Assembly: GCF_014207935.1 (NCBI RefSeq)
Contig: NZ_JACHLL010000006.1
Span: forward strand, 276,642 to 340,641
Length of the DNA: 64,000 nucleotides
DNA from: Pseudomonas fluvialis
Lineage (GTDB): Bacteria; Pseudomonadota; Gammaproteobacteria; Pseudomonadales; Pseudomonadaceae
Reading direction: 5' to 3'
Shown here: in pieces, positions 10,528-20,387 of the stretch
Layout: each line of letters starts with the position of its first letter
How positions within the stretch are numbered: the stretch's first letter is position 1
The notes under the pieces: generated by a model
Database searches by the model: none
The model's input: only the letters and a program-made list of their open reading frames with translations
What the model was told of the DNA's origin: nothing
Made by a program: the position numbers and the translations under genes

Positions 10528-11973
10528 TCAGCGCTTGGTCAGTGCCTCCAGGCAACGGCTGGCCAACTGGGTAAAGCGCTGGAAGGCCACGAACTGCTCA
10601 TGCTTGAGAGTACGGCCGGATAGCCGGCTGTCGGCGTACACCACACCAATCTCGCGCTTGCCGGCCAGCAGCGGAGCAATGAAGAACATGCCGCCGCCGA
10701 TCCACTGGCGCAGCGGCAGGGTCACCAGATCGTTCAGCGCATGGGTCGCCGGCACGCCCATCCACAGGGTTTCGCGACTGCGCAGCACGTAGCTGAAGAT
10801 GTGCTGCTGTTGCGGCTGATCCACCGGCAACATGAACTCCTGCTGCCAGCGCTCGGCCCCCTCGCCTTCGGCGCGCTTGCAGCGGAAACAGCTCTGCCCG
10901 TCAGCCAGCACCGCCACCACCACGCGCTCCAGCCCGGCGCCCTGGTGCAGGCCCTTGAGCAGGCTATCGAGAATCAGCTGCACATCGCCCTTCTGGGTGA
11001 CCAGTTGCCCAAGCTCCTGCAGGCTCTGCTGCAGCAGCAGCAGATTCGGCTGCAGCAGACGCGCACGGCGCTGCTCCTGTTGCAGGCGCACCTGATCAGG
11101 GTCGGTATTGGGAATCAGCCGGCACAGTTTGCCGGCACCGAAGGTGGCGGCCACCTTCACGGCCTCTTCGGCACTGGCCAACACCTGCAGCAGAGCATCG
11201 TCAGGCGACAGTGAAGTGAACTCAGCCATCTCGCCAACCAGCTTCTGCATGGCGTCACACCCCCAGCCATCCAGGGCCGCCTCGCTGATCTTCACACCCA
11301 GGGTCACCGCCCGAACCGCCGGATCGTTCTGCAGCTTGGGGTTGTGCGCCAGGCTGGCGGTTTCGCCCAGGTTCCAGTTCTTCAGAAGCCCCTGGGTCAA
11401 CTGGCGAAAACTGACGCCGAGAAACTCGCGGGCGACCTGCTCGACATCAGCCCCCGGCTGCTGCATGGCCTCGGCCAGGTCATCGGCCTCATCTCCGGCG
11501 CAGCCCCAGAAGGCCATCTCGCCCATGTGATGAAGCAAGGCGGCGATAAACACCTCCTCCTGGTGCTTGGCCAGCACATAACCGGCGATGTTGCGCGCCT
11601 GCACTGCAGCATGAAACGAACGGGCCAGCAGCTCCTGCAACTGCTCACGCGGCACCCGCGTCAGCAGACCATCCACCAGACTGACCGACAGCCCGATCAG
11701 TCGCACATTCTCGAAGCCCATCAGTACGATGGCGCGCGAGATGGTCTTGATCACTTCCTGGGACGGGTTGTAGTAGACGCTATTGGCCACCCGCAGCACC
11801 TTGGCCGTCAATGCCGCATCGTGCAGCAGGACATCGGCCACACGCTGCACCGAAACGTTGGAGGCACTGCTGGCAGTCTCTTGCAGGTTCTTGACCACAG
11901 ACGCCAGGGCAGGCAATTCCGCCTCGCCAAGACGCTCAACCCAACCTGCCAAACCGAAGGTGCGCTCGCCCAA
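10528..11973 (-). CDS. HDOD-domain signalling protein
   Basis: A protein of about 481 residues with an N-terminal HDOD domain (roughly 15-210). HDOD is a degenerate HD phosphohydrolase fold; the segment DAALTAKVLRVANSVYY is typical and the catalytic HD pair is not evident. The C-terminal part (about 280-480) looks like a GAF-type sensor. Such proteins are often accessory factors in second-messenger and motility control. No ATG lies near the start; the TTG at 11973 is preferred because AAGGA stands 8 bases before it, although the frame extends to a TTG at 11991. The gene sits between mltD and the npp operon. Confidence 0.75.
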   Translation of the reverse strand: MGERTFGLAGWVERLGEAELPALASVVKNLQETASSASNVSVQRVADVLLHDAALTAKVLRVANSVYYNPSQEVIKTISRAIVLMGFENVRLIGLSVSLVDGLLTRVPREQLQELLARSFHAAVQARNIAGYVLAKHQEEVFIAALLHHMGEMAFWGCAGDEADDLAEAMQQPGADVEQVAREFLGVSFRQLTQGLLKNWNLGETASLAHNPKLQNDPAVRAVTLGVKISEAALDGWGCDAMQKLVGEMAEFTSLSPDDALLQVLASAEEAVKVAATFGAGKLCRLIPNTDPDQVRLQQEQRRARLLQPNLLLLQQSLQELGQLVTQKGDVQLILDSLLKGLHQGAGLERVVVAVLADGQSCFRCKRAEGEGAERWQQEFMLPVDQPQQQHIFSYVLRSRETLWMGVPATHALNDLVTLPLRQWIGGGMFFIAPLLAGKREIGVVYADSRLSGRTLKHEQFVAFQRFTQLASRCLEALTKR

Positions 11974-12118
11974 GATCGGAATCCTTAACAAAATATGTCA
12001 TTACTGTAGTCAAAATGATGGCACCTGCACCACTGGCATCGGCCTTTTTCCTGTCGATACAAGCTGTTACTGTACAGACAAAGAAAAAATGCTTTGCCAT
12101 GGATCGGACGGCCGCCTG

Positions 12119-13948
12119 ATGCGACACCTCCTCACCCTGCTGATCGGTTTGCTGCTGAGCCAGATGGCTCATGCCCAGCTGACCAGCAGCCATGGCTATG
12201 CCCAGTTCGGCAATCTCAAATACCCTCCCAGCTTTACCCACTTCGACTGGGTCAATCCCGAGGCCCCGAAAGGCGGCACCGTGCGTCTGATGGCCTACGG
12301 CAGCTTCGATACGCTCAATCCCTACACGATCAAGGGCACGCCGCCGATCAGCTCGGGCAACTTCCTGCAGTACGGCATCAACGAACTGAACGAGCCGCTG
12401 ATGGTCGGCAGCGGCATCTACGACCCCTCGGGCGATGAAAGCAACTCCAGCTACGGCCTGATTGCCAGGAGCGTGCAGTACAGCGAGGAGCGCAGCTGGG
12501 TGGTGTTCAACCTGCGTCCCGAAGCCCGCTTTCACGACGGCAAGCCGATCACCGCCTACGATGTCGCGTTCTCCTACCGCACCCTCCTGCACCAGGGCCA
12601 TCCGCTGTATCGCACCAGCCTGCAGGAGGTGGCCAGGGTCGATATCCTCAACCGCCTGAAGATCCGCTTTGTGTTCAAGCGTAGTGGCAACCCGCTGCTG
12701 ATCCTGCGCCTGGGCGAGCTACCGGTGCTGCCGCAGCACTACTGGCAGGGCCGCGATTTCACCGCCACCACCTACACGCCGCCGCTGGGCAGTGGGCCTT
12801 ATCGCATAACGCAGGTGGTGCCGGGCAAGCGCCTGGTGTTCGAGAAGGTCGAGGACTGGTGGGGCAAGAGCCTGCCGGTCAATCGCGGCAAGTACAATTT
12901 CCAGCGGGCTGAAGTCGAGTTCTACCGCGACAGCGACATTGCCTTCGAGGCCTTCAAGGCCGGCGAATTCGACTTCTATATCGATAATCAGGCCAAGAAC
13001 TGGGCCACCAACTACCGTTTTCCGGCCGTGTTGCGCGGCGATGTGATTCGCGCCGAAATCCCCCACCAGATTCCCACCCAGACCCAGGCCCTGTTCTTCA
13101 ATACCCGCCGCGGCCAGTTTCATGACCGTGATGTGCGGCAGGCACTGGCGATGCTGTTCGATTTTCAGTGGACCAACCAGGCGCTGTTCAACGGAGCCTA
13201 CAAGCGCGCCGAAAGTTTCTTCCCCAACAGCGTGTTCGCCAGCAACGGCCTGCCGAGCAAGGCCGAGCTCAAGCTGCTCAAGCCCTATCGCAAACAACTG
13301 CCGGCGCCGCTGTTCAAGCAGCCTTTCAGCCTGCCGGCCACCGATGGCCACGGACTGCCACGGGATACCCTGCGTCAGGCCATGCAGCTACTCAACCAGG
13401 CCGGCTGGCAATTGCAGGGCAACCGTCTGGTCGACGCCAAGGGCAATCCCTTCAGCTTCGAGATCCTGCTGGTCAACCCCGGCCTTGAGCGCATCCTCCA
13501 GCCCTACCGGCAGAACCTGCGCAGCATCGGCATCGAAACCCGCATGCGCACCGTGGATCGCGCGCAGTACAAGCAGCGCCTGGATCGCTTCGATTTCGAT
13601 ATGGCCCTGCTGACGCTGCCCCAGACACTCAGCCCGGGCCTTGAACAGTGGTCCTACTTCCACTCCAGCCAGGCCGCCATCAAGGGTGGCAAGAACTACG
13701 CAGGCATCCGCCACCCGGTGGTGGATCAGTTATTGGAAAAGCTGCTCGCGGCACAGAGTCGTGAGCAACAGATCGCCGCCACCCGCGCACTGGATCGCGT
13801 GCTCCTGTGGCAGCACTACGTGATACCCAACTGGTACTCCAGTAATCATCGCCTGGCCTACCGCAGCAAGTTCGCCTTTGTCACTACCCCGCCCTACACG
13901 CTAGGCCTGCGCGCCTGGTGGCTGAAGGCTCCGGAGCTCACCCCATGA
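12119..13948 (+). CDS. nppA1: ABC transporter substrate-binding protein, first of a tandem pair (YejA/NppA1-like)
   Basis: A 609-residue periplasmic oligopeptide-type solute-binding protein (SBP family 5). The signal peptide is MRHLLTLLIGLLLSQMAHA. Family hallmarks include the WVNPEAPKGGTVR segment just after it and the Arg-rich C-terminal region. Homologues are E. coli YejA (microcin C uptake) and P. aeruginosa NppA1 (peptidyl-nucleoside uptake). The start at 12119 gives a clean signal peptide; the open frame extends upstream without one. The stop overlaps the next gene's start by four bases. It is closely related to its downstream neighbour and of equal length. Confidence 0.88.
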   Translation: MRHLLTLLIGLLLSQMAHAQLTSSHGYAQFGNLKYPPSFTHFDWVNPEAPKGGTVRLMAYGSFDTLNPYTIKGTPPISSGNFLQYGINELNEPLMVGSGIYDPSGDESNSSYGLIARSVQYSEERSWVVFNLRPEARFHDGKPITAYDVAFSYRTLLHQGHPLYRTSLQEVARVDILNRLKIRFVFKRSGNPLLILRLGELPVLPQHYWQGRDFTATTYTPPLGSGPYRITQVVPGKRLVFEKVEDWWGKSLPVNRGKYNFQRAEVEFYRDSDIAFEAFKAGEFDFYIDNQAKNWATNYRFPAVLRGDVIRAEIPHQIPTQTQALFFNTRRGQFHDRDVRQALAMLFDFQWTNQALFNGAYKRAESFFPNSVFASNGLPSKAELKLLKPYRKQLPAPLFKQPFSLPATDGHGLPRDTLRQAMQLLNQAGWQLQGNRLVDAKGNPFSFEILLVNPGLERILQPYRQNLRSIGIETRMRTVDRAQYKQRLDRFDFDMALLTLPQTLSPGLEQWSYFHSSQAAIKGGKNYAGIRHPVVDQLLEKLLAAQSREQQIAATRALDRVLLWQHYVIPNWYSSNHRLAYRSKFAFVTTPPYTLGLRAWWLKAPELTP

Positions 13949-15774
13949 CCGTTCTGTGCACCCTGCGACACTCCCTGGCCGCCCTGCTGCTCAGCCCTGC
14001 GCTGGCCCTCGGCGCCGGTCAGCATGCGATCACCCTTTATGGGGAAGCGCCGAAGTACCCGGCCACCTTCAAGCATTTCGATTACGTCAATCCGGATGCC
14101 CCCAAGGGTGGCACGTTGCGCCAGGCAGGCTTCGGTGGTTTTGACAGTTTCAACCCCTTTATCAACAAGGGAGTGCCCGAGGAAAACATCGGCCTGATCT
14201 ACGACACCCTGACCAAGCGCAGTCTGGATGAACCCTTCAGCGAATATGGCCTGCTCGCCGAACGTATCGAGCGCGATCCGCAAAATCGCTGGGTGCGTTA
14301 TCACCTGCGCCAGGAAGCCCGCTTCCATGACGGCCAGCCGGTCACTGCCGACGATGTGGTTTTCACCTTCGAGTCGCTGATGGCCCACGGCAGTCCGCTG
14401 TACAAGACCTACTATGCCGATGTGGCCAAGGTGGTGGCAGAAAGCCCGCGCAGCGTGCGTTTTGAGTTCAAGCACGCCAACAACCGCGAGCTGCCGATGA
14501 TCCTCGGCCAGCTGTCGATCCTACCCAAGCACTGGTGGGCCGGGCGCAACTTCGCCGACGGCACCCTGGATATCCCGGTCGGCAGCGGCCCCTACCGTAT
14601 CGAGCGCTTCCAGGCCGGACGCACTATCCGCTACACCCGGGTCAAGGACTGGTGGGGCGAGAACCTGCCGGTCAACCGCGGGCAGAACAACTTTGATGCC
14701 ATCGAAGTCGACTACTACCGCGACAACACTGTCGCACTGGAAGCCCTCAAAGCCGGCCAATTCGACTTCTGGCTGGAAACCAGTGCCAAGAACTGGGCCA
14801 CGGCCTACGACAGCCCGGCCGTGCGCGACGGCCGCCTGAAAAAGGACGAAATTGCCAACCATAATCCGGCCGGCATGCAGGGCTTCATCTTCAACACCCG
14901 ACGCAACCTGTTCCAGGACGTGCGGGTGCGTGAAGCCCTGGCCTTGCTGTTCGACTTCCAGTGGGCCAACAAGAACCTGTTCAACGGCGCCTATACCCGT
15001 ACCCACAGCTATTTCGACAACTCGGAACTGGCCGCTACTGAGCTGCCAAGTCCGGAAGAACTGAAGATTCTCGAACCACTACGCGGGCAGTTGCCGGCCC
15101 AGCTGTTCAGCCAGCCGTTCAAGGTGCCCGAAACCGATGGCAGTGGAGTGATTCGTGAACAGCAACGGCGCGCCTATCAACTGCTGCAGGAAGCCGGCTG
15201 GAAGATCGCCAACGACCAGATGCTCGACGCCAAGGGCAAACCGGTGGTGATCGAGTTCCTTCTGGCGCAGACCGAGTTCGAGCGGGTACTGCTGCCGTAT
15301 AAGCGTAATTTGCGCGACCTGGGCATCAATCTGGAGATCCGCCGTGTTGATGTCTCGCAGTACATCAACCGCCTGCGTTCGCGCGACTTCGATCTGATCG
15401 TCGGTGGTTTTCCGCAATCTAACTCACCCGGCAACGAGCAGCGCGAATACTGGCACTCCAGCTCCGCCGATCGCCCCGGCAGCCGCAACTATATCGGTCT
15501 GAAAGACCCGGCCATCGACCAACTGGTCGAGGGGCTAATCAATGCAGAAAGCCGGGCCAGCCTGGTCCAGCATACCCGCGCCCTCGACCGCGTCCTGCTC
15601 TGGGGGCACTACGTGGTGCCCAACTGGCACATCAAGACCTGGCGCCTGGCCTACTGGGACCGCCTGCAGCATCCGGAGGTGACGCCACCCTACGACTACG
15701 GCCTGATGACCTGGTGGATCAAGCCCGATGCCGGCCAGGCCGCCGTACAGACTCAGGCGGAGGCCAAGCCCTGA
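13945..15774 (+). CDS. nppA2: ABC transporter substrate-binding protein, second of a tandem pair (NppA2-like)
   Basis: A 609-residue SBP family 5 protein with signal peptide [23 protein letters not shown]. It aligns along its length with the preceding gene ([15 protein letters not shown] here, WVNPEAPKGGTVRLM there; FDSFNPF against [20 protein letters not shown] against RVLLWQHYVIPNW), so the pair arose by tandem duplication. Two binding proteins feeding one permease suggest a split in substrate range. The gene overlaps nppA1 by four bases and its stop shares one base with the nppB start. Confidence 0.88.
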   Translation: MTVLCTLRHSLAALLLSPALALGAGQHAITLYGEAPKYPATFKHFDYVNPDAPKGGTLRQAGFGGFDSFNPFINKGVPEENIGLIYDTLTKRSLDEPFSEYGLLAERIERDPQNRWVRYHLRQEARFHDGQPVTADDVVFTFESLMAHGSPLYKTYYADVAKVVAESPRSVRFEFKHANNRELPMILGQLSILPKHWWAGRNFADGTLDIPVGSGPYRIERFQAGRTIRYTRVKDWWGENLPVNRGQNNFDAIEVDYYRDNTVALEALKAGQFDFWLETSAKNWATAYDSPAVRDGRLKKDEIANHNPAGMQGFIFNTRRNLFQDVRVREALALLFDFQWANKNLFNGAYTRTHSYFDNSELAATELPSPEELKILEPLRGQLPAQLFSQPFKVPETDGSGVIREQQRRAYQLLQEAGWKIANDQMLDAKGKPVVIEFLLAQTEFERVLLPYKRNLRDLGINLEIRRVDVSQYINRLRSRDFDLIVGGFPQSNSPGNEQREYWHSSSADRPGSRNYIGLKDPAIDQLVEGLINAESRASLVQHTRALDRVLLWGHYVVPNWHIKTWRLAYWDRLQHPEVTPPYDYGLMTWWIKPDAGQAAVQTQAEAKP

Positions 15775-16859
15775 TGCTGGCCTATATCCTGCGGCGCCTG
15801 CTGCTGATCATCCCGACCCTGTTCGGCATCCTGCTGATCAACTTCATCATCATCCAGGCCGCACCAGGCGGCCCGGTGGAGCAGATGATCGCCAAGCTGG
15901 AAGGCTTCGACGCGGCCGCCGGCGGCGCCACCGGGCGTATTTCCGGCGGTGGCAGCGAGGTGGCCGCCAGCAGCTCCAGCTACCGCGGCGCCCAGGGCCT
16001 GGACCCGGAGCTGATCAAGGACATCGAGAAACTCTACGGCTTCGACAAACCGGCGCCCGAGCGCTTCTGGATCATGATCAGCAACTACCTGAAGTTGGAT
16101 TTCGGCGAGAGCTTCTTCCGCGACGCCAAGGTCACCGACCTGATCATCGAGAAGATGCCGGTCTCGATCTCCCTGGGGCTGTGGAGCACCCTGATCATGT
16201 ATCTGGTGTCCATTCCGCTGGGCGTGGCCAAGGCAGTGCGCCACGGCAGTGCCTTCGACGTGTGGACCAGCACCGCCATCGTCGTCGGTTATGCCGTACC
16301 AGCCTTCCTCTTTGCCATCCTGCTGATCGTGGTGTTTGCCGGCGGCAGCTATCTCGACTGGTTCCCCCTGCGCGGGCTGACCTCGAACAACTTCGATGAG
16401 CTGAGCACCTGGGGCAAGATCGTCGACTACTTCCACCATCTGGCACTGCCGATTACCGCTCTGGTGATCGGCAACTTCGCCACCCTGACCCTGCTGACCA
16501 AGAACAGCTTCCTCGACGAGATCAACAAGCAGTATGTGGTCACGGCCCGAGCCAAGGGGCTGTCCGAACGCGGCGTGCTCTATGGCCACGTGTTCCGTAA
16601 CGCCATGCTGCTGATCATCGCCGGCTTTCCCTCGGCCTTCATCGGCATCTTCTTCACTGGCTCGCTGCTGATCGAGGTGATCTTCTCCCTCGACGGCCTG
16701 GGCCTGCTCAGCTTCGAGGCGGCCATGAACCGTGACTATCCGGTGGTATTCGGCACGCTGTTCATCTTCACCCTGCTGGGGCTGGTGGTGAAACTGATCG
16801 GTGACCTCACCTACACCCTGGTCGATCCACGTATCGACTTCGCCAGTCGGGAGGCTTGA
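15774..16859 (+). CDS. nppB: Peptide ABC transporter permease (YejB/NppB-like)
   Basis: A 361-residue inner-membrane permease of the DppB/OppB class. It opens with the usual [18 protein letters not shown] first membrane helix and has the family's long periplasmic loop before the permease core. The EAA-type loop that contacts the ATPase is near [20 protein letters not shown] (about residues 257-276). The ATG at 15774 overlaps the nppA2 stop (TGATG). It works with NppC and NppD to import peptides or peptide-like antibiotics. Confidence 0.92.
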   Translation: MLAYILRRLLLIIPTLFGILLINFIIIQAAPGGPVEQMIAKLEGFDAAAGGATGRISGGGSEVAASSSSYRGAQGLDPELIKDIEKLYGFDKPAPERFWIMISNYLKLDFGESFFRDAKVTDLIIEKMPVSISLGLWSTLIMYLVSIPLGVAKAVRHGSAFDVWTSTAIVVGYAVPAFLFAILLIVVFAGGSYLDWFPLRGLTSNNFDELSTWGKIVDYFHHLALPITALVIGNFATLTLLTKNSFLDEINKQYVVTARAKGLSERGVLYGHVFRNAMLLIIAGFPSAFIGIFFTGSLLIEVIFSLDGLGLLSFEAAMNRDYPVVFGTLFIFTLLGLVVKLIGDLTYTLVDPRIDFASREA

Positions 16860-16861
16860 GC

Positions 16862-17881
16862 ATGCGTCTGTCGCCTCTCAATCAACGACGCTTCGCCCGC
16901 TTCAAGGCCAACAAACGCGGCTGGTGGTCGCTGTGGCTGTTCCTCGGGCTATTTATCTTCAGCCTGGGCGCCGAGCTGATCGCCAACGACAAGCCGCTGG
17001 TGGTGCAGCACGATGGTCAGTGGTTCTTCCCGGTACTCAAGCGCTATCCCGAGACGGCCTTTGGTGGTGAGTTCCCGCTGGAGGCCAACTACAAAAGCCC
17101 CTACATGCGCGAGCTGATCGCCAGCGGCGACGGCTGGATGCTCTGGCCGCCGATTGCCTTCAGCTACGACAGCATCAACTACGACCTGCGTGTCCCGGCC
17201 CCCGCTCCGCCTTCCGCCGACAACTGGCTGGGCACCGATGACCAGGGCCGCGACGTGCTGGCCCGGGTGATCTACGGCTTCCGCATCTCGGTGCTGTTCG
17301 CCCTGACCCTGACCTTGGCCAGCTCGGTGATCGGCGTGCTGGCCGGTGCCCTGCAGGGCTACTACGGCGGCTGGGTAGACCTGACCGGACAGCGCTTCCT
17401 CGAAGTCTGGTCAGGCCTGCCGGTGCTGTTCATGCTGATCATCCTGTCCAGCATCGTGCAGCCGAACTTCTGGTGGCTTTTGGGCATCATGCTGCTGTTC
17501 TCCTGGATGACCCTGGTCGATGTGGTGCGTGCCGAGTTTCTCCGTGGCCGCAACCTCGAATATGTCCGAGCCGCCAAGGCACTGGGCATGGGCAACGCCG
17601 CCATCATGTACCGGCATATCCTGCCCAACGCCATGGTTTCGACCATGACCTTCATGCCGTTCATTCTCACCGGCGCCATCGGTACGCTGACTGCGCTGGA
17701 CTTCCTCGGCTTCGGCCTGCCGCCCGGTTCGCCCTCGCTCGGCGAACTGGTGGCTCAGGGCAAGTCCAATTTGCAGGCGCCGTGGCTGGGTATGACGGCC
17801 TTTGCCGTGCTGGCGCTGATGCTGACCCTCCTGGTGTTCATCGGCGAGGCTGCCCGTGATGCCTTTGACCCAAGGAAATGA
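16862..17881 (+). CDS. nppC: Peptide ABC transporter permease (YejE/NppC-like)
   Basis: A 339-residue inner-membrane permease of the DppC/OppC class. The N-terminus is cytoplasmic and basic (LNQRRFARFKANKRGWWSL) before the first helix, followed by a periplasmic loop with LGTDDQGRDVLARVIYG, the family signature, and an EAA loop around RAAKALGMGNAAIMYRHILPN. The ATG at 16862 is preferred to the TTG at 16856 because GGAGG lies 7 bases before it. It follows nppB by 2 bases. Confidence 0.92.
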   Translation: MRLSPLNQRRFARFKANKRGWWSLWLFLGLFIFSLGAELIANDKPLVVQHDGQWFFPVLKRYPETAFGGEFPLEANYKSPYMRELIASGDGWMLWPPIAFSYDSINYDLRVPAPAPPSADNWLGTDDQGRDVLARVIYGFRISVLFALTLTLASSVIGVLAGALQGYYGGWVDLTGQRFLEVWSGLPVLFMLIILSSIVQPNFWWLLGIMLLFSWMTLVDVVRAEFLRGRNLEYVRAAKALGMGNAAIMYRHILPNAMVSTMTFMPFILTGAIGTLTALDFLGFGLPPGSPSLGELVAQGKSNLQAPWLGMTAFAVLALMLTLLVFIGEAARDAFDPRK

Positions 17882-17885
17882 TGCG

Positions 17886-19511
17886 ATGAGCACTGATCCG
17901 CTCACCCCGAGCAATCTGATCGAAATCGAGGATCTGGCCGTCGAGTTCGTCACCGGCGAGCAGGTGCAGCGCGTGGTCGAAGGCGTCAGCCTGAGCATCC
18001 GCAAGGGCGAGACGCTGGCGCTGGTTGGCGAGAGCGGCTCGGGCAAGTCCGTGACGGCTCACTCGATTCTGCGCCTGCTGCCCTACCCGCTGGCGCGCCA
18101 TCCGGCCGGCAGCATCCGCTACGACGGCCAGGACCTGCTCAAGCTCAATGAGCGCGAGCTGCGCAGTATTCGTGGCAACCGGATTGCCATGGTCTTTCAG
18201 GAACCGATGACCTCGCTCAACCCGCTGCACAGCATCGAGAAGCAGATTGCCGAGGTCCTGGCCCTGCATAAAGGACTGACCGGCGCAGCTGCACGCGCGC
18301 GCGTCCTTGAACTACTGGAGCTGGTCGGCATCCCCGAGCCGGCCAAACGCCTCAAGGCCTATCCGCACGAACTGTCCGGAGGTCAGCGCCAGAGGGTGAT
18401 GATTGCCATGGCACTGGCCAACGAGCCGGAGCTACTGATTGCCGACGAGCCGACCACCGCCCTCGACGTCACCGTCCAGCTGAAAATCCTCGAGCTGCTC
18501 AAAGAACTGCAGGCCAAGCTGGGCATGGCCATGCTGCTGATTACCCACGATCTCAATCTGGTACGACGAATTGCCCATCGCGTATGTGTCATGCAGCGCG
18601 GTCGTGTCGTCGAACAGGCATCGTGTGAGGAACTGTTCCGCGCGCCGCAGCATCCCTATACCCAGGAGCTACTGAGTGCCGAACCCAGCGGTCAGCCGGC
18701 GGAGAACCCGCCAGGCCCGACCATGCTCGAAGTCGACCAGCTCAAGGTGTGGTTTCCCATCAAGCAGGGCTTCTTCCAGCGCACGGTGGATTACGTCAAG
18801 GCCGTCGACGGCATTCGCTTCAGCCTGCCCCAGGGGCAGACCCTGGGCATTGTCGGCGAAAGCGGCTCGGGCAAGTCCACCCTGGGGCTGGCCATCCTGC
18901 GACTGCTGAGCAGCCAGGGCGATATCCGCTTCCAGGGGCAGGCCATCCAGGGCCTGTCGCAGCAAGAGGTTCGCCCGCTGCGCCGGCAGATGCAGGTGGT
19001 CTTTCAGGACCCCTACGGCAGTCTCAGCCCACGCATGAGCGTGGGCCAGATTGTCGGCGAGGGACTGCGCATTCATGGCATGGGCGATGAAGAGGCGCAG
19101 GAACAGGCGATCATCGATGCGCTCGTGGAGGTAGGGCTGGATCCGGAAACCCGCCACCGCTACCCCCACGAGTTTTCCGGCGGACAACGGCAGCGTATTG
19201 CCATTGCCCGGGCCCTGGTGCTCAAGCCGGCGCTGATCCTGCTCGATGAGCCGACTTCGGCGCTCGACCGCACGGTGCAGCGACAAGTGGTTGAACTGCT
19301 GCGCAATCTGCAGCGCAAGTACAACCTGACCTACCTGTTCATCAGCCACGATCTGGCGGTGGTCAGGGCATTGAGTCACCAGTTGATGGTGGTCAAGCAG
19401 GGACAGGTGGTGGAACAAGGGGACGCGGCCAGCATTTTTGCCGCGCCGCAACATAGCTATACCCGGCAACTGCTCGAAGCCGCGTTCATGACGCCGGGCG
19501 GGGCCGCCTAA
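17886..19511 (+). CDS. nppD: Peptide ABC transporter ATPase with two nucleotide-binding domains (YejF/NppD-like)
   Basis: A 541-residue fused ATPase with two ABC domains, as in YejF. Each half has a Walker A ([10 protein letters not shown] near 45 and [10 protein letters not shown] near 325) and an ABC signature (LSGGQRQR, then FSGGQRQR) followed by Walker B ([16 protein letters not shown]). The start at 17886 follows AAGGA by 9 bases; two other in-register ATGs lie just upstream. It ends 19 bases before fabI, so fabI may receive transcripts from this operon. Confidence 0.93.
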   Translation: MSTDPLTPSNLIEIEDLAVEFVTGEQVQRVVEGVSLSIRKGETLALVGESGSGKSVTAHSILRLLPYPLARHPAGSIRYDGQDLLKLNERELRSIRGNRIAMVFQEPMTSLNPLHSIEKQIAEVLALHKGLTGAAARARVLELLELVGIPEPAKRLKAYPHELSGGQRQRVMIAMALANEPELLIADEPTTALDVTVQLKILELLKELQAKLGMAMLLITHDLNLVRRIAHRVCVMQRGRVVEQASCEELFRAPQHPYTQELLSAEPSGQPAENPPGPTMLEVDQLKVWFPIKQGFFQRTVDYVKAVDGIRFSLPQGQTLGIVGESGSGKSTLGLAILRLLSSQGDIRFQGQAIQGLSQQEVRPLRRQMQVVFQDPYGSLSPRMSVGQIVGEGLRIHGMGDEEAQEQAIIDALVEVGLDPETRHRYPHEFSGGQRQRIAIARALVLKPALILLDEPTSALDRTVQRQVVELLRNLQRKYNLTYLFISHDLAVVRALSHQLMVVKQGQVVEQGDAASIFAAPQHSYTRQLLEAAFMTPGGAA

Positions 19512-19530
19512 CCAGAAAGAGGATACGGAT

Positions 19531-20325
19531 ATGGGATTTCTCGCCGGCAAGCGCGTACTGATCGTCGGTGTCGCCAGCAAGCTGTCGATTGCCTCGGGCA
19601 TCGCCGCCGCCATGCACCGTGAGGGCGCCGAACTGGCCTTCACCTACCAGAACGACAAGCTCAAGGGGCGCGTCGAGGAATTCGCCGCCGGCTGGGGCTC
19701 CAACGCCGAGCTGTGCTTCCCGTGCGACGTGGCCAATGACGAGGAGATCGCCAAGGTCTTCGAAGCGCTGGCGAAGAAGTGGGATGGTCTGGACTGCATC
19801 GTCCACTCCGTGGGCTTCGCTCCAGGCGACCAGCTCGACGGCGATTTCACCGAAGTCACCACCCGTGAAGGCTTCCGTATCGCCCACGACATCAGCGCCT
19901 ACAGCCTGGTCGCCCTGGCCAAGGCCGGTCGCCCGCTGATGCAGGGTCGCAATGGCAGCGTGCTGACGCTCTCCTACCTGGGCGCCGAACGTACCATGCC
20001 CAACTACAACGTCATGGGCATGGCCAAGGCCAGCCTGGAAGCCGGCGTACGCTACCTGGCCGGCAGCCTCGGCCCGGAAGGCACCCGCGTCAACGCCATC
20101 TCGGCAGGCCCGATCCGCACTCTCGCGGCTTCCGGCATCAAGAGTTTCCGCAAGATGCTGGCCGCCAACGAGAAGCAGACCCCGCTGCGCCGCAACGTGA
20201 CCATTGAGGAAGTCGGCAACGCCGGCGCCTTCCTCTGCTCCGACCTGGCCTCGGGCATCAGTGGCGAGATCCTCTATGTGGACGGTGGTTTCAACACCAC
20301 CGCCATGGGCGCCATCGAAGACTGA
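19531..20325 (+). CDS. fabI: NADH-dependent enoyl-ACP reductase FabI
   Basis: A 264-residue short-chain dehydrogenase-type enzyme that reduces trans-2-enoyl-ACP in the last step of each fatty-acid elongation cycle and is the triclosan target. The nucleotide-binding N-terminus is [19 protein letters not shown] and the catalytic Tyr-x6-Lys appears in [10 protein letters not shown]. An AGAGGA ribosome-binding site precedes the start. A bidirectional terminator follows, shared with convergent ppiD. Confidence 0.96.
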   Translation: MGFLAGKRVLIVGVASKLSIASGIAAAMHREGAELAFTYQNDKLKGRVEEFAAGWGSNAELCFPCDVANDEEIAKVFEALAKKWDGLDCIVHSVGFAPGDQLDGDFTEVTTREGFRIAHDISAYSLVALAKAGRPLMQGRNGSVLTLSYLGAERTMPNYNVMGMAKASLEAGVRYLAGSLGPEGTRVNAISAGPIRTLAASGIKSFRKMLAANEKQTPLRRNVTIEEVGNAGAFLCSDLASGISGEILYVDGGFNTTAMGAIED

Positions 20326-20338
20326 TCGCTTCGCCATG

Positions 20339-20366
20339 AAAAAAGCCCGCAATCGCGGGCTTTTTT
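20339..20366. terminator. Bidirectional intrinsic terminator between fabI and ppiD
   Basis: AAAAAAGCCCGC, loop AATC, GCGGGCTTTTTT: a perfect GC stem flanked by A- and T-runs on both sides, between convergent genes. Confidence 0.93.
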
Positions 20367-20387
20367 CTGTCCGTTCGATCGAGCCGT

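Noticed and set aside
12066..12082. LexA-like sequence CTGTTACTGTACAG upstream of nppA1
   Set aside because: CTG and CAG are 8 bases apart, not the 10 needed for a LexA box.
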